64,000 nt of DNA, from contig CAMUYR010000014.1 of NCBI GenBank assembly GCA_947164965.1, forward strand, positions 1-64,000, given 5' to 3'. Position numbers and translations under genes: made by a program. Within the stretch, counting starts at the first letter, position 1. Every line of letters begins with the position of its first letter. Positions 19,840 to 30,147 of the stretch are shown in pieces. Under the pieces are notes generated by a model. The model worked only from the letters and a program-made list of their open reading frames with translations. It did not search any database and was not told the DNA's origin. The stretch is from an uncultured Prevotella sp. (lineage in GTDB: Bacteria; Bacteroidota; Bacteroidia; Bacteroidales; Bacteroidaceae).

Positions 19840-21168
19840 TTAGTGTTTTATTTCACCAATAGGTTTCTTTTCGGGCTTAAATACGATTGCGAAGGTGATA
19901 CCAACTACCAATGCGAAAGCTGCAAAAGTAAACCAACATGTCTGCCAGTCGCCAACCAGGAAGCCACCTTCCCACTGGCAATAAGCATTTACTATCTCAC
20001 CAGCAGCCAACGTTCCAATAGTAGCACCCAAGCCATTTGTCATCATCATAAACAGACCCTGTGCCGAAGCCTTTATGTTTGGTTCACACTCCTGATCGAC
20101 AAAGATACCTCCAGACACATTGAAGAAGTCGAAGGCGACACCATAGACAATGCAAGAGAGAATGAAGAATATTACGCCAGGCATTGCTGGATCTCCTATT
20201 CCGAAGAAACCAAAACGGAATACCCATGCAAAGAGCGACATCATCATTACCACCTTGATACCAAAACGCTTCAGGAAGAATGGAATCATCAGGATACATA
20301 ATGCCTCACTTATCTGTGAGACAGAGGTCAACATCGTTGCATTGTTGGCTGCAAACGTATCTGCAAACTCTGGAGTACCCTTAAAACTTGTCAGGAAAGG
20401 ACCGGCAAAGCCGTTAGTGACCTGCAGGCACATACCCAGCAATGCCGAGAAGATGAAGAACAACGCCATCTGTCGACGCTTAAACAGCTTGAAGGCATTG
20501 AGGCCAAGGGTTTCCACCAGCGACACCTTTCCTTCTTTTTTCTCCAATTTGCACTCAGGTAATGTAAAGCAATAAGCAAAGAGCACAACACTCAGAACAC
20601 CTGATACCAGGAACTGCAAATAGGTGTACTGGAACTTATGAGCGTTCTCACCCAATGTAAAACCAAAGCCGCTGTCATCTATGAAAGCACAGTTGACAAA
20701 CCACATGGTAGCAATGAAGCCAACGGTACCCAACACACGGATAGGCGGGAAGTCTCTTACGGTATCCAACCCATTATTCTTCAGTATGGTAAATGCTGCC
20801 GTGTTGGTCAGTGCGATTGTTGGCATATAGAATGCTACACTCAGCGTATAGAGGGCAATGAACAGCGACTTGTCTGCCAGTTCATTACCGAAACCTGCCT
20901 GTTCTCCCATCCACCAGCAACTGATCATGAAGGCACCTGCCACCAAATGGCACAAGCCTAACAAGCGCTGAGGCTGGATATACTTATCGGCCACAATACC
21001 CATCAGCGTAGGCATAAAGATGCTTACAATACCCTGAATGGCATAGAACCAAGAAATTTTGTCACCTAATCCGGCTACTCCCAGATAATTACCCATACAC
21101 GTGAGGTATGCACCCCACACGGCGAACTCCAAGAAGTTCATGACCGATAAACGAAGCTTCAGATTCAT
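19840..21168 (-). CDS. MFS transporter, nucleoside-permease-like
   Basis: 12-TM pattern; MNLKLRLSVMNFLEFAVWGAYLTCMGNYL. Confidence 0.85.
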   Translation of the reverse strand: MNLKLRLSVMNFLEFAVWGAYLTCMGNYLGVAGLGDKISWFYAIQGIVSIFMPTLMGIVADKYIQPQRLLGLCHLVAGAFMISCWWMGEQAGFGNELADKSLFIALYTLSVAFYMPTIALTNTAAFTILKNNGLDTVRDFPPIRVLGTVGFIATMWFVNCAFIDDSGFGFTLGENAHKFQYTYLQFLVSGVLSVVLFAYCFTLPECKLEKKEGKVSLVETLGLNAFKLFKRRQMALFFIFSALLGMCLQVTNGFAGPFLTSFKGTPEFADTFAANNATMLTSVSQISEALCILMIPFFLKRFGIKVVMMMSLFAWVFRFGFFGIGDPAMPGVIFFILSCIVYGVAFDFFNVSGGIFVDQECEPNIKASAQGLFMMMTNGLGATIGTLAAGEIVNAYCQWEGGFLVGDWQTCWFTFAAFALVVGITFAIVFKPEKKPIGEIKH

Positions 21169-21225
21169 AGTTATAATTTTTATGTAATTAATTTGTTATT
21201 ATAATATGCTCGCAAATGTCCTTCC

Positions 21226-22191
21226 TCACTTTTTAGGTACACCCGGCCCTGGAGCCACTCTGTGAAGGGGAGCTCTTGACGGAGCGGGTAATGGTTGACT
21301 ACGTAAGTCGCTGATATTTCCACGACGTGCAGAGTCAGGCATTGGCCCTCCGGGGTGATGACTTCGTTGCAGGCTATCCGCCTTAAGTGAGTCTCGTTGA
21401 ATGGTTTCATTGCTTGGTGATGGTAATTGTTTGTTATGGAAACGAATGAGCTGAATCTGACTGATAAACATCAGCCGGCGTGCATCAACATCGTCACCCG
21501 AATTGCTCAGATAGATAAAACCCGTCATTTCCTTCAGTTTCCGTTCGCGGTTGGCAGGGATTCGAATCTGTGACAGACCTGACACGTTGGCATGATTCAT
21601 GGTTTGAATAATGCTGTCACCCTCATATTTGGTAACGACGCATACTATGACATCCTTTGATCCGCTCTGCCACAGAAAATCCGACATGAACTGCAACATA
21701 AACGAGTCACCCAGATAGAAAGAGGTGTCGGCCTTCAAAGTGAAATCAAAGCGATTCATCGTAGGACGTGGCATCAGCAAAGCCTCTGACGTAAACTTCC
21801 AGATGTTTGCCGTGTCGCCTGTACTTGAATACTGCGAATAGCGGTTCAAATCGCCCACCGATGCTCCTAGCGCCTTGGTTTCCTGTATCATACGCTTGTT
21901 AACCTCTGCATATATTTCCTTAAAGCGGTCTACATGAGAGTAGTAATAAACCAGCGAACTGTCGAATTCAGCCTCAGTAACACCATGCTTCTTCAACACG
22001 GCATTGAAATACTTGACACGATTAAAATCAGTCTGTTCACTTGTATGACCAGTCTTAGCCATCGCACTAGCCAGATGATAATCGAAAAGCAAGTCTTCCA
22101 TATCATCGGGTTGGATATACTGCGATGGTACGGTCGGCTTACATGCTATAACGAGCATCAGCAACAGCAGATATGTCAGGCCATGCTTCAT
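21226..22191 (-). CDS. DUF4296-type lipoprotein
   Basis: Lipobox; MEDLLFDYHLASAMAK; located after lspA. Confidence 0.7.
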   Translation of the reverse strand: MKHGLTYLLLLMLVIACKPTVPSQYIQPDDMEDLLFDYHLASAMAKTGHTSEQTDFNRVKYFNAVLKKHGVTEAEFDSSLVYYYSHVDRFKEIYAEVNKRMIQETKALGASVGDLNRYSQYSSTGDTANIWKFTSEALLMPRPTMNRFDFTLKADTSFYLGDSFMLQFMSDFLWQSGSKDVIVCVVTKYEGDSIIQTMNHANVSGLSQIRIPANRERKLKEMTGFIYLSNSGDDVDARRLMFISQIQLIRFHNKQLPSPSNETIQRDSLKADSLQRSHHPGGPMPDSARRGNISDLRSQPLPAPSRAPLHRVAPGPGVPKK

Positions 22192-22853
22192 TCTTCGCTG
22201 GGAACAGGTTGTTCTTTCTTTGTCTCGTTATCAGATTTTATTTCACTGAGTTCCTTACGGTAAAACAGCAACAGCAGCACAACACCAACAGAGATGCTGG
22301 AATCGGCAAAATTGAAGATGGGTGAGAAGAATACATAGGGGGCACCTCCCACGAATGGAACCCAGTCAGGCCATGTGGTGACGATGAGCGGAAAGTAGAA
22401 CATATCTACTACCTTACCCATCAGGAAGGGCGCATATCCTGTTCCAAACGGTACGAAATAGCTGGTGTAATACTCTGAACTGGCATTGAACACCAGACCG
22501 TAGAACATCGAATCGAAGATGTTACCAGCAGCACCAGCCATTATCATTGCCAGACAGACAATATAACCCCAGCGCGCTTGTTTCTTCACTTGTTGAACGA
22601 TGTACCAGCCTAAGAAGCCAACGGCTACAATGCGGAAAATGCTCAGTACTAGCTTCGAACCGATCTCCATACCATAGGCCATTCCGTTGTTCTCGATGAA
22701 CACGATCTTAAACCACGACAGGATCTCAATCTGCTCGTGCAGCGTCATGTGCGTCTTCACCCAAATCTTAATGACTTGGTCGATAATGAGGACGGCTAGC
22801 ACGATAGCAGCGGCCAGCCATCCTCGTTTTGCTATGTTGCCTTGTGCACCCAT
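22188..22853 (-). CDS. lspA: Lipoprotein signal peptidase
   Basis: ENNGMAYGME, GAAGNIFDSMFYG, FNFADSSISVGV. Confidence 0.95.
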   Translation of the reverse strand: MGAQGNIAKRGWLAAAIVLAVLIIDQVIKIWVKTHMTLHEQIEILSWFKIVFIENNGMAYGMEIGSKLVLSIFRIVAVGFLGWYIVQQVKKQARWGYIVCLAMIMAGAAGNIFDSMFYGLVFNASSEYYTSYFVPFGTGYAPFLMGKVVDMFYFPLIVTTWPDWVPFVGGAPYVFFSPIFNFADSSISVGVVLLLLFYRKELSEIKSDNETKKEQPVPSEE

Positions 22854-23234
22854 TTACTTCTTGCCTGCCAACTTCGACTCAACGCTCAACGTGGCGTGTG
22901 GCACGGCCTTCAGGCGCTCCTTGGGTATCAGTTTGCCTGTGATACGGTCAATGCCGTATGTTTTGTTCTCGATGCGTACCAACGCAGCCTTCAGACCCTG
23001 AATGAACTTCTGCTGACGGGCAGCCAACGAGATGATCTCTTCTTTCGACTGCGTAGCACTACCCTCTTCCAGGGCTTTGTACGTTGGTGATGTGTCATCC
23101 ACATCGTTCGAGTCCTTATTCATCAGGGCACTCATCATCTGGTCGTAGTCACGCTTGGCCAATGCCAGCTTCTCTTCAATAATCACGCGGAACTCTTCGA
23201 GTTCTTCGTCCGTGTAACGTAATTTTTCTGCCAT
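22854..23234 (-). CDS. TraR/DksA family transcriptional regulator
   Basis: Coiled-coil N-term; YGIDRITGKLIPKERLKAVPHATL. Confidence 0.9.
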   Translation of the reverse strand: MAEKLRYTDEELEEFRVIIEEKLALAKRDYDQMMSALMNKDSNDVDDTSPTYKALEEGSATQSKEEIISLAARQQKFIQGLKAALVRIENKTYGIDRITGKLIPKERLKAVPHATLSVESKLAGKK

Positions 23235-23240
23235 ATTACT

Positions 23241-26200
23241 TTAGATTTTTGCTATTTTTATGTTCAGTTTAAAATCGTCAAATTCAACTTCCTGACCATC
23301 GTTGGCTTCCAACTTCAGATCATCGGCCAGCACCTGACGGGCAATATAGTCGCCAAAAGCCTCTACAGCCTTGGTCGATGCCTCATTGGGCTCGATGCTC
23401 ACACGGATGTGGTCGGTAATTTCCAATCCACTCTTTTTGCGGATGTTCTGGATGCGGTTGACCAATTCGCGAGCCATACCCTCGGCACGCAGCTCATCGG
23501 TCAAAGTGATATCGAGGGCTACGGTCAAGTTGCCTTCGTTGCCTACCAGCCATCCTGGGATGTCCTCGCTGATGATCTCAACATCCTCAGCCAGAATCTC
23601 ATAGCTATCCAACTGCAACTTTCCATTCGTTTCCAATTCGGCTATCTGCTCCTGTGACATAGCAGCTACGGCAGCAGCTACGGCCTTCATGTCCTTGCCG
23701 AACTTCTTACCCATGGTTCGGAAGTTACATTTCACCTTCTTCACCAGAATGCCGGCACCCTCAACGAACTTCACTTCCTTCACGTTCACCTCTTGCAGGA
23801 ATATCTGCTTGACGGTCTCGATGGCTTCACGCTGCGCATTGTCAACGGGAGGAATCATCAGTGTCTGCAGTGGCTGCTTCACCTTGATGCTCTCCTTACG
23901 GCGCAAGGCAAGTACGATAGTAGTGATACGCTGGGCAATGGCCATACGCTCCTCGAGGTCCTTGTTGACAAGGGATGCGTTGAATTCGGGGAATTTATCC
24001 AGATGTACGCTATCCAAAGCGCCACCAAGGTCCTTATACAACTGGTCGGCAAAGAACGGTGCAAATGGTGCCAACAGCTTCGATACGGTCATCAGACACT
24101 CATACAGCGTCTGATAGGCTGCCAGTTTGTCGTTGTCCATCTCCTTGCCCCAGAAGCGTTTCTTATTCAGGCGAACATACCAGTTAGACAGGTCTTCATC
24201 TACAAATGCATCGATGAGTCGACCGGCACGTGTAGGATCGTAGCCGTCCATTTCTTGCTGAACACCCTGAACCAATGAGTTCAGACATGACAGTATCCAA
24301 CGGTCGAACTCAGGACGCTCACTAACGGGAATCTGCGGCGACTGCGGGTCGAAGCCATCTACGTTGGCATACATCGCAAAGAGTGAATATGTATTATATA
24401 AGGTGCCAAAGAACTTACGGCTGATTTCGGCCACTCCTTCGGGGTCAAACTTCAGGTTGTCCCAAGGCTCGCTATTTGTCATCATATACAGGCGCACGGC
24501 ATCAGAACCGTACTTGCCAATCATATCGAACGGATTCACTACGTTGCCGACGTGCTTCGACATCTTGTTGCCCTTGGCATCGAGCACCAATCCCGATGAA
24601 ATCACATTCTTGAAGGCTACTGAGTCGAAAATCATCGTAGCAATGGCGTGCAACGTGAAGAACCAGCCACGCGTCTGGTCGACACCCTCGTTGATGAAAT
24701 CGCAGGGGAAGGCTATGCGCTTGTCGATGAGTTCGGCATTTTCAAACGGATAGTGCACCTGAGCGTATGGCATAGAGCCGGAATCGAACCATACATCAAT
24801 CAGGTCTGACTCTCGCTTCATCGGTTTACCCGATGCAGAACACAGCACGATATAATCCACGTAAGGACGGTGCAAGTCTATCTTGTCGTAGTTCTCCTTG
24901 CTCATATCGCCTGGCACGAATCCCTGATCCTTCAGCAGATTGCTCTTCATAAAGCCAGCCTCGACAGCCTTCTCCATCTCGTTATACAGCTCCTCAACGC
25001 TGCCGATGCAGATTTCCTCACCTTCCTCCGAGCGCCAGATAGGCAGCGGCGTGCCCCAGAAGCGGCTACGGCTCAGGTTCCAGTCGTTCAGATTATCGAG
25101 CCAGTTGCCGAAGCGACCCGTACCTGTTGATTCAGGCTGCCAATTGATGGTCTTGTTGAGCTCTGACATACGCTCCTTGCAAGCCGACGACTTGATAAAC
25201 CAGCTGTCCAATGGATAGTACAATACAGGCTTGTCGGTACGCCAGCAATGGGGATAGTTGTGCACGTGCTTCTCAATCTTGAACACTTTGTTCTGAGCCT
25301 TCAGATCCATGCAGATCGAGATGTCCAGTGTCTCGTCCTTGTCGGTCAGCGTGTCGTCGTAGGCATTCTTCACGTAACGGCCTGCAAACTTGTTCCACTC
25401 GTCGACGTTCACGTAGTTCTTCACAAACTCTGGGTCGAGGTCTTCGATGACAAAATACTTACCCTGCAGATCAACAACGGGGCGCTCAGCACCTTTTTTA
25501 TCTATCAGCACGATAGGGCATATACCGGCCTTCTTGGCTACGAAGGCATCGTCGGCACCGAAGTTAGGAGCGATATGTACGATACCGGCACCATCGTCGG
25601 TCGTTACGTAGTCACCAGGAATCACCTTGAAGGCATCACCCATGGGTTTGATAGCGGGCATCAGCTGCTCATACTCCATACCGACGAGGTCGGTACCCTT
25701 GTAGCGGGCTACGATGCGATAGGGAATCAGCTTCTCACCCTTCTTGTATTCAGGCATCTCTCCACCATCGGTGATGGCTCCCTCGGCGGGCAGATAGGCG
25801 TTCAGGCGAGCCTCGGCCAGCACCAGTGTCACCTTGTCGGCGGTGTAAGGATTATAAGTCTCTACAGCCACATAGTCAATCTTCGGACCTACACAGAGGG
25901 CTGAGTTGGCTGCCAGGGTCCAAGGGGTGGTCGTCCATGCCAGGAAGTATGGGGTGCCCCACTTCGTCATCTCCGGCTTCGGGGTCTTCATCTTAAACTG
26001 AGCGGTACACGTTGTGTCCTTCACATCACGGTAGCAACCAGGCTGGTTCAACTCGTGGCTCGAAAGACCGGTACCTGCGGCTGGCGAGTATGGCTGGATG
26101 GTGTATCCCTTATAGAGCAGACCCTTGTTGTAGAACTGCTTCAGCAGCCACCACAGCGTCTCGATATACTTGTTGTCGTAGGTGATGTAGGGATTGTCGA

Positions 26201-26651
26201 GGTCAACGAAGTAACCCATCTTCTCCGTCAGGTCACGCCATTCCTGAGTGTACATCATCACGTTCTCGCGACACTTCTTGTTGTAGTCCTCCGTTGAGAT
26301 ATACTTGTCGCTCTCCTTGTTGTCAATGTCGGCCTTGGTAATGCCCAACTCCTTCTCAACGCCCAACTCTACGGGCAGTCCATGGGTGTCCCAACCGGCC
26401 TTGCGCTTCACTTGGAAGCCCTTCATTGTCTTGTAGCGGTTGAAGGTGTCCTTGATGCTGCGCGCCAGCACATGATGGATTCCGGGGTGACCATTGGCCG
26501 ATGGAGGACCCTCGAAGAATACAAATTGCGGACAACCTTCCCGCTCCGTCACGGAGCGCCAGAAGACGTTTTTCTCCTTCCACTGTTGCAGCACGTCATC
26601 GTTCGTCTGCACTAAATTCAAGCCTTTGTGTTCGGCAAATCTCTTACTCAT
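23241..26651 (-). CDS. ileS: Isoleucine--tRNA ligase
   Basis: GPPSANGHPGIHHVLAR (HIGH), GNKMSKHVGN (KMSKS). Confidence 0.97.
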   Translation of the reverse strand: MSKRFAEHKGLNLVQTNDDVLQQWKEKNVFWRSVTEREGCPQFVFFEGPPSANGHPGIHHVLARSIKDTFNRYKTMKGFQVKRKAGWDTHGLPVELGVEKELGITKADIDNKESDKYISTEDYNKKCRENVMMYTQEWRDLTEKMGYFVDLDNPYITYDNKYIETLWWLLKQFYNKGLLYKGYTIQPYSPAAGTGLSSHELNQPGCYRDVKDTTCTAQFKMKTPKPEMTKWGTPYFLAWTTTPWTLAANSALCVGPKIDYVAVETYNPYTADKVTLVLAEARLNAYLPAEGAITDGGEMPEYKKGEKLIPYRIVARYKGTDLVGMEYEQLMPAIKPMGDAFKVIPGDYVTTDDGAGIVHIAPNFGADDAFVAKKAGICPIVLIDKKGAERPVVDLQGKYFVIEDLDPEFVKNYVNVDEWNKFAGRYVKNAYDDTLTDKDETLDISICMDLKAQNKVFKIEKHVHNYPHCWRTDKPVLYYPLDSWFIKSSACKERMSELNKTINWQPESTGTGRFGNWLDNLNDWNLSRSRFWGTPLPIWRSEEGEEICIGSVEELYNEMEKAVEAGFMKSNLLKDQGFVPGDMSKENYDKIDLHRPYVDYIVLCSASGKPMKRESDLIDVWFDSGSMPYAQVHYPFENAELIDKRIAFPCDFINEGVDQTRGWFFTLHAIATMIFDSVAFKNVISSGLVLDAKGNKMSKHVGNVVNPFDMIGKYGSDAVRLYMMTNSEPWDNLKFDPEGVAEISRKFFGTLYNTYSLFAMYANVDGFDPQSPQIPVSERPEFDRWILSCLNSLVQGVQQEMDGYDPTRAGRLIDAFVDEDLSNWYVRLNKKRFWGKEMDNDKLAAYQTLYECLMTVSKLLAPFAPFFADQLYKDLGGALDSVHLDKFPEFNASLVNKDLEERMAIAQRITTIVLALRRKESIKVKQPLQTLMIPPVDNAQREAIETVKQIFLQEVNVKEVKFVEGAGILVKKVKCNFRTMGKKFGKDMKAVAAAVAAMSQEQIAELETNGKLQLDSYEILAEDVEIISEDIPGWLVGNEGNLTVALDITLTDELRAEGMARELVNRIQNIRKKSGLEITDHIRVSIEPNEASTKAVEAFGDYIARQVLADDLKLEANDGQEVEFDDFKLNIKIAKI

Positions 26652-26796
26652 AAATATCGATATTTTCTTTACTTATTTCTTAATGACGTGCAAAGGTAAG
26701 CATTATTTTTCATACCACCAAATTTCTGCTTTACTAAAATGTTAAAAATAGAGAAAGTGACAACCAACCTAAGTACTTTGTGAATTTGTGACTTTT

Positions 26797-26941
26797 GGAA
26801 TTTGTGACATTAAGGATGTTTCAATATGCAGAACGAAGAAAAAGTAGTATTAGAATTATATAATATTATAATATTATATAATTTATATAATAGCGGTGAA
26901 TAGAATTTGTGTATGGGAATGTGCTTAATGTCACAAATTCC
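26797..26941. repeat. 18-bp inverted repeat flanking a 28-bp AT palindrome
   Basis: GGAATTTGTGACATTAAG (26797-26814) and its exact reverse complement CTTAATGTCACAAATTCC (26924-26941); perfect palindrome ATTATATAATATTATAATATTATATAAT at 26855-26882. Confidence 0.85.
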
Positions 26942-28256
26942 CATTGTCACAAAGTCCAATCTCCAGCACTTCTTTTGTCTGGTCAGAAACAGCAACACGA
27001 CTATCGGTTCTCAAGCCGACGGCCCAAACGATAACTCCCTGAGAATCAACAACAACCAGCTGCCGACGCTTCTCAAAAACAGTCATCTTGCAATCGGTCA
27101 TCAGATCGCTTAACAACTTGCGGCCCGACATACCATAGGGTATCATCCAGTCACCCTCTTCTACCCCTCTGACGGTCAAAGGAAAAGTTACTTTTGCAGC
27201 ATCAAGCGTGGCTATATAAGGCATTTTCGACACGTAAACAGCACATTTACGCACCCTAAACAGCATGTTTTCATCCAAACGATACGTACCTTCCTCGGGA
27301 ACGATATTACGTTTCAAAGGCTTTGATATTGCTTCAACGATCAAGCGAGAACGGTCCTTCAATACTTCATAGCCCGAAGCAGAACTGACGATTCTACCGC
27401 TCTCGGCATCCATAATCTGACGCACCTGACTGCCGTTGAAACCGTAGTTTTTAAGCCATTCATAGACGATATATTCACTTGAACCGTATTTTTCTAACTC
27501 TCTAATTTCTAGTATATTACTATTTCTATATTTATCGACAATAGTATCCAATACCGTCTGTGCTTCGCCAACGTTCTCCGTCATCCGCTGAATATTCTCC
27601 GAAACGGCTGGATTGAGTTCGCGAAGCAAAGGGAGCACCTGTAATCGAATCCTATTTCGTTGCACGTCAGCCTCCAAATTGGTGCTGTCCGTGACATATT
27701 TCTGCCCTCTTTTTACCAAAAAATCCTCAATTTCCGCACGGGAAACGCACAAAAGCGGCCGCAAACATGTCACAGAGGGACGGTTCTTTTGTGACATTTG
27801 CGACTTCGGTTGAATGCCCATCAGCCCACGCAAGCCCGTACCACGCACCAGGTTCAGAAGCACCGTTTCTACCGAGTCGTCACTATGATGAGCCACACAG
27901 ACCCCAGCCGCACCCACATCTTTGCATAACTGGGCAAACCAGCTATAACGCAATTCACGGGCAGCCATCTCAATGCTAACCTTATGCAGTTCGGCGTATT
28001 CGTGCGTATCAAAATGAGCACGATGCAGTTCAACACCAAGCTTCTCGCACAGCTCCACACAAAACGCCTCGTCCCTATCCGATTCAGCGCCTCGTAGATG
28101 AAAATTACAATGGGCAACATGCACACGATAGCCCGCCTCATGCAACAACAAAAGCAAAGCAACACTATCTGCACCACCGCTTAAAGCAATAATATATAAA
28201 TCGCTAGTATTAAGCAGGTTATATTTCTTAATATACGCATCTATCTTACTCCACAT
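26931..28256 (-). CDS. tilS: tRNA(Ile)-lysidine synthase
   Basis: IIALSGGADSVALLLLLHEAGY PP-loop; carries an apparent in-frame palindromic insertion. Confidence 0.94.
   Translation of the reverse strand: MWSKIDAYIKKYNLLNTSDLYIIALSGGADSVALLLLLHEAGYRVHVAHCNFHLRGAESDRDEAFCVELCEKLGVELHRAHFDTHEYAELHKVSIEMAARELRYSWFAQLCKDVGAAGVCVAHHSDDSVETVLLNLVRGTGLRGLMGIQPKSQMSQKNRPSVTCLRPLLCVSRAEIEDFLVKRGQKYVTDSTNLEADVQRNRIRLQVLPLLRELNPAVSENIQRMTENVGEAQTVLDTIVDKYRNSNILEIRELEKYGSSEYIVYEWLKNYGFNGSQVRQIMDAESGRIVSSASGYEVLKDRSRLIVEAISKPLKRNIVPEEGTYRLDENMLFRVRKCAVYVSKMPYIATLDAAKVTFPLTVRGVEEGDWMIPYGMSGRKLLSDLMTDCKMTVFEKRRQLVVVDSQGVIVWAVGLRTDSRVAVSDQTKEVLEIGLCDNGNL
27769..27795. repeat. REP-like palindrome inside tilS
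   Basis: GTCACAGAGGGACGGTTCTTTTGTGAC; reverse complement core matches 48200-48222 in 21/23 positions. Confidence 0.7.
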
Positions 28257-29424
28257 AGAGAACCAAACCCTTCAGGTATTCACCCTCCGGATGATAGATG
28301 TTGATAGGATGATCGGCAGGCTGATGCAGCTGATGAAGGATGCGAACCTTACGCTTGGCAAGGGCTGCAGCAGTGAAAACAGCATTGCGGAAATGGTCTT
28401 TCGTAACCACCTGCGAACACGAGAACGTAAACAAGATGCCACCCTTCTCTATCTTCTCGAACGCCTTCTGATTCAGACGCGTATAACCTTTCAGCGCATT
28501 ATGCAGGGCACCACGATGCTTGGCAAAGGCGGGCGGGTCAAGGATAATGAGATTATAATTAGAACCAGCCTGTTCTAAATACTTGAAGGCATCCTCGCAA
28601 AAGGCCTGATGACGGGCATCGCCAGGGAAATTGAGTTCTACATTTTGCTTCGTCAGTTCAATCGCTTTGGCTGACGAATCGACACTATGCACGAGCTCAG
28701 CGCCGCCACGCATGGCATAGAACGAGAAGCCGCCCGTATAGCAGAACATGTTCAGCACACGCTTGCCCTTTGAGAATTTCTCCAGCAACGAACGGTTCTC
28801 ACGCTGGTCAACGAAGAAGCCCGTCTTCTGACCTTTCAACCAGTCGACACGGAACTTCAAGCCATTCTCGACGGCAATATTATCATCGCTACCCCCCACG
28901 AGGAAACCATTCATATCATCGGCAGTCATAAAGGGCAACGTAGTCTCACTCTTATAATAAATATGTGAAATCCTCGATTCCATCACATCGCTCAGCGCAC
29001 GAGCTATCTCCTTGCGACACAGATGCATACCGATGGAATGGGCTTGCATGACAGCCGTCTGCCCATACACGTCGACAATCAGGCCAGGCAGATTGTCACC
29101 TTCGCCATGTACCAGTCGGTAGGTATTATTCTGTGGATTGTCAGCGATGCCAATGGCCTGACGCATCTTCAAAGCCGACGAGAGGCGGGAATGCCAGAAT
29201 TCATCGTCAATCTGGACGTCAGAGAACGATAATACACGCACGGCAATGGAGCCCTCTTGGTAGTGGCCAACAGCGATAAAATCGCCCGAATGAGCCAATA
29301 CACGCACCACATCACCCTCACCGATGCCTTCATCGATGCTGAGTATGGCGCCCGAGAATACCCACGGATGGAATCGCTTCAGACTCTCTTCCTTGCCCCG
29401 TTTAAGCCGAATTTCTTTGTACAT
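28246..29424 (-). CDS. Class I SAM-dependent rRNA methyltransferase (RlmI-like, PUA domain)
   Basis: KRGKEESLKRFHPWVFSGAI; VLNMFCYTGGFSFYAMRGGA; LDPPAF. Confidence 0.9.
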   Translation of the reverse strand: MYKEIRLKRGKEESLKRFHPWVFSGAILSIDEGIGEGDVVRVLAHSGDFIAVGHYQEGSIAVRVLSFSDVQIDDEFWHSRLSSALKMRQAIGIADNPQNNTYRLVHGEGDNLPGLIVDVYGQTAVMQAHSIGMHLCRKEIARALSDVMESRISHIYYKSETTLPFMTADDMNGFLVGGSDDNIAVENGLKFRVDWLKGQKTGFFVDQRENRSLLEKFSKGKRVLNMFCYTGGFSFYAMRGGAELVHSVDSSAKAIELTKQNVELNFPGDARHQAFCEDAFKYLEQAGSNYNLIILDPPAFAKHRGALHNALKGYTRLNQKAFEKIEKGGILFTFSCSQVVTKDHFRNAVFTAAALAKRKVRILHQLHQPADHPINIYHPEGEYLKGLVLYVE

Positions 29425-30043
29425 CGTCTATCACTTTTATCAGTTCGTAATCGCCCGTCTGCTCCAGTCGCATCAGCTCCTCGTAGAGCATGATACACGA
29501 CCAGGCATCTGTTGCGGCATACAATTTCTGCTTGTCCTGCAGGATATCAGCCTCCCAATTCGTCAGCTGTTCACGTTTGGAAATACGCTGCTCGAAGAAG
29601 TTGGCATAGAGCTTCTGAAGACTCAGGTCCTCAATACCCACCTCGCGCACATGATCCTGTAAATCAACGAAATAGCCTGCATTGAAATCGCCAAGTTTAT
29701 GCAGCGAATTAAGGTCGTCACGCAACGAAAGACCTATCTTCGGCACCGTCGTATCCTCTAACAAACGCTTCACCGAGGGCGACAAACCCAATTGGTTGAG
29801 GCGGAAGAGGAAGCACACATCGTGAGACGACACTTGGAGAAGGGCAACATGATGTATCGTTCCCTTCTTAAACGAGGGTCTGGTCTCTGTATCAATACCC
29901 AAAATGGGTTGCGACAGCAGGTAACGCACGGCTTTTTCGGCATCGCGTTCGGTCAAAACGACCTCTATACGACCCTCGAAGAGCACTCGCGGAAGCGACG
30001 AAATCCTCGTTTTATCAAATTTACTATATATTCTTTTCTTCAT
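29402..30043 (-). CDS. 3'-5' exonuclease, RNase D-like
   Basis: ILGIDTETRPSF ... ATDAWSCIMLYEELM; start revised to MKKRIYSKFD. Confidence 0.88.
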   Translation of the reverse strand: MKKRIYSKFDKTRISSLPRVLFEGRIEVVLTERDAEKAVRYLLSQPILGIDTETRPSFKKGTIHHVALLQVSSHDVCFLFRLNQLGLSPSVKRLLEDTTVPKIGLSLRDDLNSLHKLGDFNAGYFVDLQDHVREVGIEDLSLQKLYANFFEQRISKREQLTNWEADILQDKQKLYAATDAWSCIMLYEELMRLEQTGDYELIKVIDDVQRNSA

Positions 30044-30113
30044 TTTGGGTGCAAAGTTAGTGAAATAAAATAAAAAAACCGCCAATTTATGATGAAATCT
30101 AAGAATTTCTTTG

Positions 30114-30121
30114 TAATTTTG
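30114..30121 (+). promoter_or_regulatory. -7 box TAATTTTG for ftsK
   Basis: TAnnTTTG ~27 bp upstream of ATG. Confidence 0.5.
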
Positions 30122-30147
30122 CATCTTAAAATAATATAATAAGGTAT

